Notes under the pieces: generated by a model
What the model was told of the DNA's origin: nothing
Databases searched by the model: none
The model's input: the letters and a program-made list of their open reading frames with translations, nothing else
Assembly: GCA_002011735.1 (NCBI GenBank)
Contig: MTOQ01000078.1
Location: 1 to 37,592 of the forward strand
Direction of reading: 5' to 3'
Length of the DNA stretch: 37,592 nucleotides
Origin: Nitrospirae bacterium JdFR-81
GTDB taxonomy: Bacteria > Nitrospirota > Thermodesulfovibrionia > UBA6902
Made by a program: the position numbers and the translations under genes
Shown: piece by piece, positions 9,613-17,970 of the stretch
Layout: every line of letters starts with the position of its first letter
Position numbering within the stretch: the stretch's first letter is position 1

Positions 9613-11293
9613 TGAACCCATCTCGATACACGACAGGGACTTCAGGATAATCAAGGTGAACAGGGCATTCTGTGACCTTCTAAAGAAGTCCCAGGGAGAT
9701 ATCATCGGTAAGCACTGCTATAGACTGTTCCATGGTTCTGATGCCCCTCCGGATACCTGTCCTGCTGTAAGGGTGCAGCGCACAAAGTCGAGTGAGACAG
9801 GAGAGGTGACGTGTATCTGCACAGGTTCTCCGCTTGAGGTGAATGTATCACCCATCTTTGATGAGGAGATGGAGATTATAGGTGCGGTCCATATCATAAG
9901 GGATATCTCGGTCAGGAAGAGGAAGGAGCAGGCCCTCAGGGAGTCTGAGGAGAGGCACCGTCTCCTCCTGAAACACCTTGATGAGGCAGTGGTTGTCCAT
10001 CACATGGGAGAGATCGTGTATGTAAACGAGGCAGGCTTGAGGCTTGTTGGTGCAGGCTCACCTGGTGAGCTCATCGGCAGGGACATCATGGATTTTGTCC
10101 ATCCTGATAGCAGGGAGATTGTGGCACAGAGGATGAGGAAGGTCATCCACGAGCGGGTGAGTCAGCCAACCATTGAAGAGAGGCTGTTGAGGCTTGATGG
10201 GAGCCTGTTCTATGCAGAGGTCTCTGCATCACCCATCATTTATTACGGCAAGCCATGTGTCCAGGTGATCGTGAGGGATATTACAGAGAGGAAGAAGGCC
10301 GAGGAGGAACTGATAAGGAGAAACAAAGAATTATCAGCACTGTACACACTCTCATCAACCATAAATCAGACGATAGAGATAGACAGGGTCTTCAGGGCAG
10401 TGCTTGAGACCGTGACGAATCTTGACATATTGAATGTCCAGAGAAAGGGAGGGATAATCCTGGTTGAAGGTGACAGGATGAGGCTTGCAAGTCATCTCGG
10501 ACATTCAGAAGAGTTTATCGATCTACACAATGGTATGAGGATGGGGGAATGTCTCTGTGGTATTTGTGCAGAGACAGGGGAGGTTATCATATCAAAGGAT
10601 TCAAATACCGATCCCCGTCACACGATAAGATATTCTGACATGGAACCACATGGCCATATCATAGTGCCTCTCAAGTTCAAGGGGAGGGTTACAGGTGTCC
10701 TGTATCTCTACCTACCAGCAGGGTTTGAGATAGACGATGATAAGATAAGGCTCCTCTCAATCATAGGAGACCAGATAGCCATTGCCATTGAGAATTCACG
10801 CCTATATGAGGAGACGAAGAGGTTTTCCCTCCATGACCCGCTCACAGGGCTTGCTAACAGGAGGCTGATGAATGTGATACTCAACCGGTTATTTGCAGAG
10901 GCAAAACGGTTTAGGAAGACGTTTTCCCTTTTAATGACGGACATCGACCATTTCAAGGAGTTCAATGACCTCCGTGGCCATCTTGAAGGAGACAGACTAT
11001 TGAAGGAGATCGCAAAGGAGTTACAGAAGGATACAAGGGCGATCGATCTTGTGGTAAGGTATGGTGGTGAGGAGTTTATAATACTTCTGACAGATACAGA
11101 TTCTGAAGAGGCCTACAGGATTGCAGAGACTAAGAGGCGACGGATTGAATCATCCCTCCCTGTGACATTGAGTATCGGGGTTGCAACATATAATGATGAC
11201 ACGGATAGCCCGGAGGAGCTTATAAGGAGGGCTGATAAGGCCCTCTATATGGCAAAACAGAGAGGGAGAAACAGGGTCGAGGTGGGTGGATGA
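9557..11293 (+). CDS. PAS-PAS-GAF-GGDEF diguanylate cyclase
   Basis: Two PAS domains, a GAF-like region, then DPLTGLANRR...DIDHFKEFND...RYGGEEFIILL; RxxD five residues before GGEEF (RAID-LVVRY-GGEEF). Confidence 0.9.
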   Translation: MMKREQLIESWERIFDSIDEPISIHDRDFRIIKVNRAFCDLLKKSQGDIIGKHCYRLFHGSDAPPDTCPAVRVQRTKSSETGEVTCICTGSPLEVNVSPIFDEEMEIIGAVHIIRDISVRKRKEQALRESEERHRLLLKHLDEAVVVHHMGEIVYVNEAGLRLVGAGSPGELIGRDIMDFVHPDSREIVAQRMRKVIHERVSQPTIEERLLRLDGSLFYAEVSASPIIYYGKPCVQVIVRDITERKKAEEELIRRNKELSALYTLSSTINQTIEIDRVFRAVLETVTNLDILNVQRKGGIILVEGDRMRLASHLGHSEEFIDLHNGMRMGECLCGICAETGEVIISKDSNTDPRHTIRYSDMEPHGHIIVPLKFKGRVTGVLYLYLPAGFEIDDDKIRLLSIIGDQIAIAIENSRLYEETKRFSLHDPLTGLANRRLMNVILNRLFAEAKRFRKTFSLLMTDIDHFKEFNDLRGHLEGDRLLKEIAKELQKDTRAIDLVVRYGGEEFIILLTDTDSEEAYRIAETKRRRIESSLPVTLSIGVATYNDDTDSPEELIRRADKALYMAKQRGRNRVEVGG

Positions 11294-11334
11294 GGGTATA
11301 GGTAGAGTTTTATTTAGTATGTTATAATTTTATC

Positions 11335-12294
11335 ATGATTGACACCCTGCAGATATATGAAGACCTGAAGGACGATATAAGCCCTTCTGCGGCAAAGAAG
11401 ATAGCAGAGTCTATAGGAAGGGTTTATAACGAGCTTCTCAATACCGTTACAAAGGAAGAGTTCAGGGAGCTTAAGGAGGTCGTGGCAGAACTTGCCGAGG
11501 CACAGAGGAGGACGGAGCAGAGGGTGAATGAGCTTGCCGAGGCACAGAGGAGGACGGAGCAGAGGGTGAATGAACTTGCCGAGGCGCAGAGGAGGACGGA
11601 GCAGAGGGTGAATGAGCTTGCCGAGGCGCAGAGGAGGACGGAGCAGAGGGTGAATGAACTTGCCGAGGCGCAGAGGAGGACAGAGCAGAGGGTGAATGAA
11701 CTTGCCGAGGCACAGAGGAGGACGGAGCAGAGGGTGAATGAACTTGCCGAGGCACAGAGGAGGACGGAACAGAGGGTAAATGAACTTGCCGAGGCACAGA
11801 GGAGGACAGAACAGAGGGTGAATGAACTTGCCGAGGCGCAGAGGAGGACGGAACAGGAGCTAAAAAAGCTTGTTGGAGAACACAGGAAGACCCGTGAACA
11901 GCTCGGGGGTCTCTCCCATTCAGTTGGTTATATCCTTGAGGACAGGGCATACAGGGGTCTGCCTGAACTCCTGAAAAGGGATTTCGGGATCCGTATAACC
12001 TCTCCTCTTAAAAGGGACTACATAGAGATCTCCCCAGGGGAGTATAAAGAGGCGAATATCATTGGAAAGGGCAGACACAACGGTCAAGAGGTTCTTATAC
12101 TTGGAGAGTGTAAGACCCAATTGAAGAAGACAGACATAGACTCATTTATAAAATTTGTAAAGAAGGCAGGGAAGATCCTGCAGGGCGAGAAGCTCCTGCT
12201 CACTGTAACCTATCAGGCATCACCACCGGTAAGGAGATATGCAGAACAAAAGGGTGTTAAGCTATATTTTTCTTACGAAATGCCACTGCTATAA
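11335..12294 (+). CDS. Coiled-coil tandem-repeat protein with a C-terminal PD-(D/E)XK-like domain (DUF3782-like)
   Basis: Nine near-identical 14-aa NELAEAQRRTEQRV repeats; C-terminal IIGKGRHNGQEVLILGECKTQLKKTDIDSFIKFVKKA resembles a degenerate PD-(D/E)XK core (ExK). Confidence 0.7.
   Translation: MIDTLQIYEDLKDDISPSAAKKIAESIGRVYNELLNTVTKEEFRELKEVVAELAEAQRRTEQRVNELAEAQRRTEQRVNELAEAQRRTEQRVNELAEAQRRTEQRVNELAEAQRRTEQRVNELAEAQRRTEQRVNELAEAQRRTEQRVNELAEAQRRTEQRVNELAEAQRRTEQELKKLVGEHRKTREQLGGLSHSVGYILEDRAYRGLPELLKRDFGIRITSPLKRDYIEISPGEYKEANIIGKGRHNGQEVLILGECKTQLKKTDIDSFIKFVKKAGKILQGEKLLLTVTYQASPPVRRYAEQKGVKLYFSYEMPLL
11488..11856 (+). repeat. Tandem 42-bp repeat: eight full units plus a final 33 bp
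   Basis: Unit gaacttgccgaggcacagaggaggacggagcagagggtgaat; 8 x 42 + 33 = 369 bp. Confidence 0.95.
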
Positions 12295-12440
12295 ATCTTG
12301 TGATCTATAAGGCTCTCCGGAAGGAGTCGGTGAAGCTTGTGATTCATCTTCAAGGAGTTGATCAGGACTATAAGGATTCAAGGGGTCAAGGATTTCAGCG
12401 AACCCTCTCTACCAAAGTTTAGGAGAAGAGACATTAATAT

Positions 12441-13454
12441 TTGAAGAGAGAAGAGGCTATAGGCGTCCTGCTCCTGAATCTTGGTGGCCCTGATTCCCCC
12501 AGGGCGGTGAGGCCCTTCTTGTTTAATCTCTTTTCAGACAGGGAGATCATAAGGCTTGGCCCCTCACCCCTGCAAAGGCCTGTTGCATGGTTGATATCAG
12601 CCGTAAGGGCGGGAAAGAGCAGGCAGATGTATAGTTTTATAGGGGGTAGATCGCCGATTAATGAGATAACCATGGCCCAGGCAGAGGCACTCGAGAGGGT
12701 CCTTAACTCATCGCGCATCGCGCATCACGCATCAAGGGCTTTCAGGGTTTATGTCGGCATGCGATACTGGCATCCTTTTATCAGTGAGGCAATAGACAGG
12801 ATCACACAGGATGGGATAAGTGAACTTGTTGTCCTGTCCCTGTATCCACACTATTCAAAGACAACGACAGGCTCAGCCATCTCAGAGTTCAAGAGATCTC
12901 TCGATAAAATCCACAATCTACAAGGAATCCGCATTCACTATATAACCGAGTGGTATGACTTCCCCCCCTATATCGATGCCCTTGCAAAGAGGATCCACGA
13001 GGCCATGTCAGAGTTTGGAGACCAGAGGCCCGTCCTCCTTTACAGTGCCCATAGCCTTCCCCTCTCTTTCGTGAGAGAAGGCGATCCCTATCCTGAGCAC
13101 ATAAAGACGACCGTTGAGCTCTTGAATAAGAGACTCTCTGAAGAACCCTATAATACCGGTGATTTCAAATGGTATATCTCTTACCAGAGCAGGGTGGGGA
13201 GGAGGGACTGGCTCGGCCCTTCAACAGAGGAGACACTCCTGAGACTGTCAAAGGAGGGCCACAGGGGTGTACTTATTGTCCCTGTGAGCTTTGTATCTGA
13301 CAACATCGAGACGCTTTACGAGATAGGGATCTATTACAGGGATATAGCCATTAAGCACGGTATAAACCTCAGGAGGTGTCCTTCACTCAACACATCAGAT
13401 GAATTTATAGGGGCGATCAAGGAGCTCGTGATCCAGAAGGTGGGCAATAATTAA
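12441..13454 (+). CDS. hemH: Ferrochelatase (protoporphyrin or coproporphyrin type)
   Basis: GVLLLNLGGPDSPRAVRPFLFNLFSDREII; YVGMRYWHPFI; LYPHYSKTTTGSAI; YSAHSLPLSF; TTG start. Confidence 0.95.
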   Translation: MKREEAIGVLLLNLGGPDSPRAVRPFLFNLFSDREIIRLGPSPLQRPVAWLISAVRAGKSRQMYSFIGGRSPINEITMAQAEALERVLNSSRIAHHASRAFRVYVGMRYWHPFISEAIDRITQDGISELVVLSLYPHYSKTTTGSAISEFKRSLDKIHNLQGIRIHYITEWYDFPPYIDALAKRIHEAMSEFGDQRPVLLYSAHSLPLSFVREGDPYPEHIKTTVELLNKRLSEEPYNTGDFKWYISYQSRVGRRDWLGPSTEETLLRLSKEGHRGVLIVPVSFVSDNIETLYEIGIYYRDIAIKHGINLRRCPSLNTSDEFIGAIKELVIQKVGNN

Positions 13455-13505
13455 GTAGATGGACAAGGCCCGCTCCTGACCACATTAAAGATCCGGAGGG
13501 TCAAG

Positions 13506-14858
13506 GTGAAGAGGGTTGTAGTCGTTGGTGGTGGTATATCAGGTCTCACGGTTGCACATGCATTGATGAATAAACCAGCATTAGAGGTGATGGTCCTTGA
13601 GGCTGATTCAAGGCCAGGGGGAAAGATATGGAGTGAAAGGGTTAATGGGTTTCTCTGCGAGAAGGGGCCGAATGGTTTCCTTGACAACAGGCCAAAGACA
13701 CTTGAGTTATGCAGTAAACTGAAGATTGAACCCCTGAGGGCAAACGAGAGGGCAAAGAAGCGGTATATACTCACCAATGGCACCCTCAAGCCCATTCCCG
13801 AATCTCCTCCTGCCTTTTTCAGATCCAATGTCCTCTCTATCGCTGGAAGGCTGAGGGTCCTGTATGAACCCTTTGCACCAAAGGGGCCAGAGGATGAGAC
13901 CGTTGCAGAGTTTATAAAGAGGAGGCTTGGTAAAGAGGCCCTTGAGATGCTTATTGATCCAATGGTCTCTGGCATATTTGCTGGCGATCCCTACAGACTC
14001 AGTATAAAGAGCTGTTTCCCGAGGATTAAAGCACTGGAACATGAGTACGGGAGTCTCATCAGGGCACTCATCAAGATCAGGAGGCAAAGAACAGGAGGGG
14101 TCTCTGTTGCCCCTAAGGGCACCTTGACATCCTTTCCTGCAGGTATCCAGACCATCACCGATGCCCTTGCACATGTGCTTCGTGACCACCTGAGGACAGG
14201 GATAAGGGTTGATGGGGTGGAGAGGTTGAACAGGAGATACCATCTCCATACCTCAACAGGTCCAATCGAGGCAGATATAGTGGTTCTTGCCTGTCCTGCC
14301 CATGAATCTGCACGGATACTGACAGGATTTGATGACCCACTATCAAAGGAGCTCTCTGCCATCCCGTACCCACCCATCGTCGTGGTGTGTTTTGGCTTGA
14401 GGAGGGAGATGGTCGAACATTCACTCGATGGTTTTGGCTTCCTCATACCCCATAAGGACAAGAGGAGGATACTCGGTACACTGTGGGACTCAAGTATATT
14501 CCCTGGGAGGGCACCGGAGGGTTATGTCCTCCTGAGGACGATGGCCGGTGGATCAAGACTGCCTGAGATCGCCATGCTCGATGACGAGGGGATAGTAAAG
14601 ACGGTATTTGATGAGATCCGTCAGGTTCTTGGCCTCAGGGGGGAGCCCGAGATGATCAGACTCTACAGGTGGGAGAAGGCAATCCCGCAGTATGAGATGG
14701 GGCATCAGGAGAGACTGCGCAGGATAGAGGAGAGGCTCAGGGCGCACCCAGGGCTCTATCTCACAGGCAATGCATACAGGGGTATAGGGATGAATGATTG
14801 TATAGAGAACGGTATCGGAGTTGCTGGAGAGATACTGGATGAGACAGGGCATCATTGA
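13506..14858 (+). CDS. hemG: HemY-type FAD-dependent protoporphyrinogen/coproporphyrinogen oxidase
   Basis: VVVVGGGISGLTVAHAL dinucleotide fold; LEADSRPGGKIWSERVNGFLCEKGPNGFLDN; C-terminal GLYLTGNAYRGIGMNDCIENG. Confidence 0.92.
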   Translation: MKRVVVVGGGISGLTVAHALMNKPALEVMVLEADSRPGGKIWSERVNGFLCEKGPNGFLDNRPKTLELCSKLKIEPLRANERAKKRYILTNGTLKPIPESPPAFFRSNVLSIAGRLRVLYEPFAPKGPEDETVAEFIKRRLGKEALEMLIDPMVSGIFAGDPYRLSIKSCFPRIKALEHEYGSLIRALIKIRRQRTGGVSVAPKGTLTSFPAGIQTITDALAHVLRDHLRTGIRVDGVERLNRRYHLHTSTGPIEADIVVLACPAHESARILTGFDDPLSKELSAIPYPPIVVVCFGLRREMVEHSLDGFGFLIPHKDKRRILGTLWDSSIFPGRAPEGYVLLRTMAGGSRLPEIAMLDDEGIVKTVFDEIRQVLGLRGEPEMIRLYRWEKAIPQYEMGHQERLRRIEERLRAHPGLYLTGNAYRGIGMNDCIENGIGVAGEILDETGHH

Positions 14859-14908
14859 CAAATACCGCTGATAGTGGTAGAAAAGGAGAAACCCTTTAAA
14901 AAAGAGAG

Positions 14909-16501
14909 GTGGGTATGGAAGAGAGAGCAGCAAAGACACACAGGCCGCTTCTTGGAGAGATACTCCTGGAGCACGGCCTGATCACCGCAGGTCAGTTGAA
15001 GAAGGCCCTCAAGAGTCAGCTTCAGGCATTTGACCGTCTCGGTTCGGTGCTTGTAGAGCTTGGCTATATAGATAATGAAACCCTGCTCGATATCCTGAGC
15101 AAGCAACATGCTGTCCCTGCCGTTGACCTGTTCAAGCTTGAAATACCCGAGGATGTGCTTAATATCGTGCCCTTTGAGAAGGTCAGGTCATTAAAGGTCC
15201 TTCCGATCAATAGAGAGGAGAGTGTGCTCCATCTGGCAATGGTCGATCCCAATGACATCTCAGCGGTTCAGGAGATAGAATTCTCCTTTGGAGGCAGGGT
15301 GAAACCATATGTTGCGCCTGCGTATCAGATGGAGGCTGCCATTAAGATGTTCGAGGCCCGTGGCTATGGCAGGGAGGCATTCAGGGGTGAGGGGCTGCAG
15401 AAGGCAGGGCCCGTGATTGAAAAGACGGAGATGAGTATATTCAGCCTGCTGAGGCTCATGGTTAAAGAGGGAGGGACAGACCTCCATCTCACCGCAGGTG
15501 TTCAGCCGAGCATAAGGGTGGATGGGGAGATGAGGAGGCTTTCAAATATGCATTCTGTAACGCCTGAACAGATGGAGTCCTTTGCCTCGGAGATACTAAC
15601 AGATGAACAGATGGAGAGGTTTAAGAAGGAACACGAGATAGACTTTGCCATCTCCATTAAGGACTTTGCCCGTTTCAAGTTAAACATTTACAGGCAGAGG
15701 AACTCCATCTCTATAGTGGCAAGGCATATTATAGAGGATATCCCCTCATTAGAGGAATTGAATCTCCCCCTGTGGCTCAGGGACTTTGCCCTGACACAGC
15801 AGGGCCTCATCCTGATCACAGGGCCTTCTGGTCATGGCAAGACGACGACACTCGCTGCACTCGTTGATGTGATAAACTCGAACAGGAGATGTAATATCAT
15901 AACCCTTGAAGATCCGATAGAGTACCTCCATACACACAAAAAGAGCAATGTCAATCAGAGGGAGATAGGCGTTGATACGGCCTCCTTTGCAGAGGGCCTG
16001 AGGCATATATTCAGGCAGGACCCTGATGTGATAGTGATAGGGGAGATGAGGGACCCTGAGACCATTGCCATCGCCCTGACCGCCGCAGAGACAGGGCACC
16101 TCGTCCTGAGCACACTCCATACCCTGAACGCAACATCCGCGGTGGACAGGATAGTTGATATCTTTCCGCCTCATCAACAGCATCAGGTAAGGACACAGTT
16201 TGCCGATGCCTTCCTGCTGATCTTCTCCCAGAGGCTCGTCCCGAGGAAGGATGGCAGGGGCAGGATACCTGCCTATGAGAAGATCACAAATACATTCAGG
16301 ATAAGGAATATGATAAGGGATGGAAAGGCGTTCACTATAAGGTCACTCATGCAGACCGCCTCCGAGGATATGTCCACTATAGACCAGAGCCTTGCGGAGT
16401 TATGCCTCAGCGGGAAGATAAAGATGGAGGATGGGCTGAAGTATGCAGACAATCCAACCTATTATAAAGACCTTGTTGATATGGGTGGGAGGAAGGGCTG
16501 A
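14909..16501 (+). CDS. pilT: PilT-like type IV pilus ATPase with N-terminal MshEN (c-di-GMP-binding type) domain
   Basis: N-terminal LLGEILLEHGLITAGQLKKAL...DRLGSVLVELGYIDNETLLDILSKQHAVPAVDL; ATPase GPSGHGKTTTLAALVD, IITLEDPIEYLH, REIGVDTASFAEGLRHIFRQDPDVIVIGEMRD, TGHLVLSTLHT. Confidence 0.9.
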   Translation: MGMEERAAKTHRPLLGEILLEHGLITAGQLKKALKSQLQAFDRLGSVLVELGYIDNETLLDILSKQHAVPAVDLFKLEIPEDVLNIVPFEKVRSLKVLPINREESVLHLAMVDPNDISAVQEIEFSFGGRVKPYVAPAYQMEAAIKMFEARGYGREAFRGEGLQKAGPVIEKTEMSIFSLLRLMVKEGGTDLHLTAGVQPSIRVDGEMRRLSNMHSVTPEQMESFASEILTDEQMERFKKEHEIDFAISIKDFARFKLNIYRQRNSISIVARHIIEDIPSLEELNLPLWLRDFALTQQGLILITGPSGHGKTTTLAALVDVINSNRRCNIITLEDPIEYLHTHKKSNVNQREIGVDTASFAEGLRHIFRQDPDVIVIGEMRDPETIAIALTAAETGHLVLSTLHTLNATSAVDRIVDIFPPHQQHQVRTQFADAFLLIFSQRLVPRKDGRGRIPAYEKITNTFRIRNMIRDGKAFTIRSLMQTASEDMSTIDQSLAELCLSGKIKMEDGLKYADNPTYYKDLVDMGGRKG

Positions 16502-16512
16502 GTATTCCTGTT

Positions 16513-17970
16513 ATGAAGACCGCCAGGGAGATCGTTAAGGCCATAGTCAGGGAGATCGAGGAGAGGGTTTATTCAAGCCCTGATAATGAGATACTCAGGG
16601 CGTTCGAGGAGAGGCACAGGGAGATAGAGAAGAGGGTCCTGCAGGATTTCACAAACGGGGTCACAAGAAAGCACGTCACAAGAATAAGGAAGATTATGGG
16701 TAACGAATTCATGGAGGTCCTGAATCAGGGGAGGATCGGCCCTATCATATGGAAGGGCAAGGACAGGCTCCAGAGGACATATCAGAGGCTTGCCCTGCTT
16801 ATTGAGCTCTACCTGCACTATCAGAAAGAGGCACAGGGCAGGGCTATCGAGGCAGAACAGCTGAGGAGGATAAGGGATGAGCTGATAGAGTCCCAGGTCT
16901 CCCATGTCCACGAGATAGAGGTGCTTGAGGATACAATAGATAGATACCGCATGCTCCTTGAGATTGTCCTCGCCCCCTTTGAGGAGGCAATGAAGAGGGT
17001 GATGTCATTCCTCAAGGTGAAGCATCTTGAGGTCTTTCTGTTTGATGACGACAGGTTTCTTGCCACGGAGATGAAGACAGATGGCCAGAGCTTCCTATAT
17101 AATCAGGAAGAGGAGGACGACTATCATATACCCGAGGCAGTGAGTGAGGTAAAGCTTCACGAGGTGAAGGAGATATCCCTGGAGGTCCCGCTTATTATCG
17201 AGGGCCAGCAGATAGGACACTACAGGATCTGGCGACAGGCATCCGGAGACCTCGACAGGGAAGAGTGGAAGAAGGATGTCGAATGGATAACCCCTGTGCT
17301 TGCACGGATCATCGAGGCCAACCGCAACAGACTGCTTGCACGAAGGGTCTATATTGATGACCTGACCCAGCTGTATAACAAACGGAAGCTGAATGAGCAG
17401 ATGGGCAAGCTCTTCAAACAATTCAAGCGTGGAGATAAGGAACTGCATGTGGCCATGATCGATATAGACAGGTTCAAACACTTCAATGACACATATGGCC
17501 ATCCTGTAGGAGATGAGATACTGAAGCGTACGGCCGCGATCATAAAGGAGGAGATACCCTATGCCTATAGGTATGGGGGCGAGGAGTTTGCAGGTGTCTT
17601 CTATGGATACGACAGGAAGGAGACGATGGAGATCATGGAGAGGGTGAGGAGGAAGGTAGAGAAGACACCCTTTGTTATAAAGGGGCAGGAATACAGGATA
17701 ACCATCTCGGCAGGCATAGCAAGGTTTGAGACATATATGAACTCGGTGATGGACGCATTTGACAGGGCGGATCAGGCGCTGTATGCAAGCAAGGAGGATG
17801 GGAGGAACAGGTGCACCTATTACGATGATATAAAGGACCGCCTGATAACCGATGTCAAGAGCCTCCGTCAGGAGATCCTGAAGCTCAAGGAGCAGATGGA
17901 GCTGGTCACAAGGGAGAACAGGCGGTTAGTGGAGCAATTGAAAAGGGACAGGTCGAAAAAAGGCTCATGA
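16513..17970 (+). CDS. GGDEF diguanylate cyclase with an N-terminal helical region
   Basis: DDLTQLYNKRKL; IDIDRFKHFNDTYGHPVGDEIL; YRYGGEEFAGVFYG; ITISAGIA; ADQALYASKEDGRNR. Confidence 0.92.
   Translation: MKTAREIVKAIVREIEERVYSSPDNEILRAFEERHREIEKRVLQDFTNGVTRKHVTRIRKIMGNEFMEVLNQGRIGPIIWKGKDRLQRTYQRLALLIELYLHYQKEAQGRAIEAEQLRRIRDELIESQVSHVHEIEVLEDTIDRYRMLLEIVLAPFEEAMKRVMSFLKVKHLEVFLFDDDRFLATEMKTDGQSFLYNQEEEDDYHIPEAVSEVKLHEVKEISLEVPLIIEGQQIGHYRIWRQASGDLDREEWKKDVEWITPVLARIIEANRNRLLARRVYIDDLTQLYNKRKLNEQMGKLFKQFKRGDKELHVAMIDIDRFKHFNDTYGHPVGDEILKRTAAIIKEEIPYAYRYGGEEFAGVFYGYDRKETMEIMERVRRKVEKTPFVIKGQEYRITISAGIARFETYMNSVMDAFDRADQALYASKEDGRNRCTYYDDIKDRLITDVKSLRQEILKLKEQMELVTRENRRLVEQLKRDRSKKGS

Noticed and set aside
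11488-11856. Possible CRISPR array
   Set aside because: Contiguous coding repeats with no unique spacers between units; they translate to a regular 14-aa coiled-coil repeat.
11471-11950. 159-aa minus-strand ORF rich in PRQVHSPSAPSSS repeats
   Set aside because: Shadow ORF created by the 42-bp repeats of the plus-strand coiled-coil gene; no start context or family signature.
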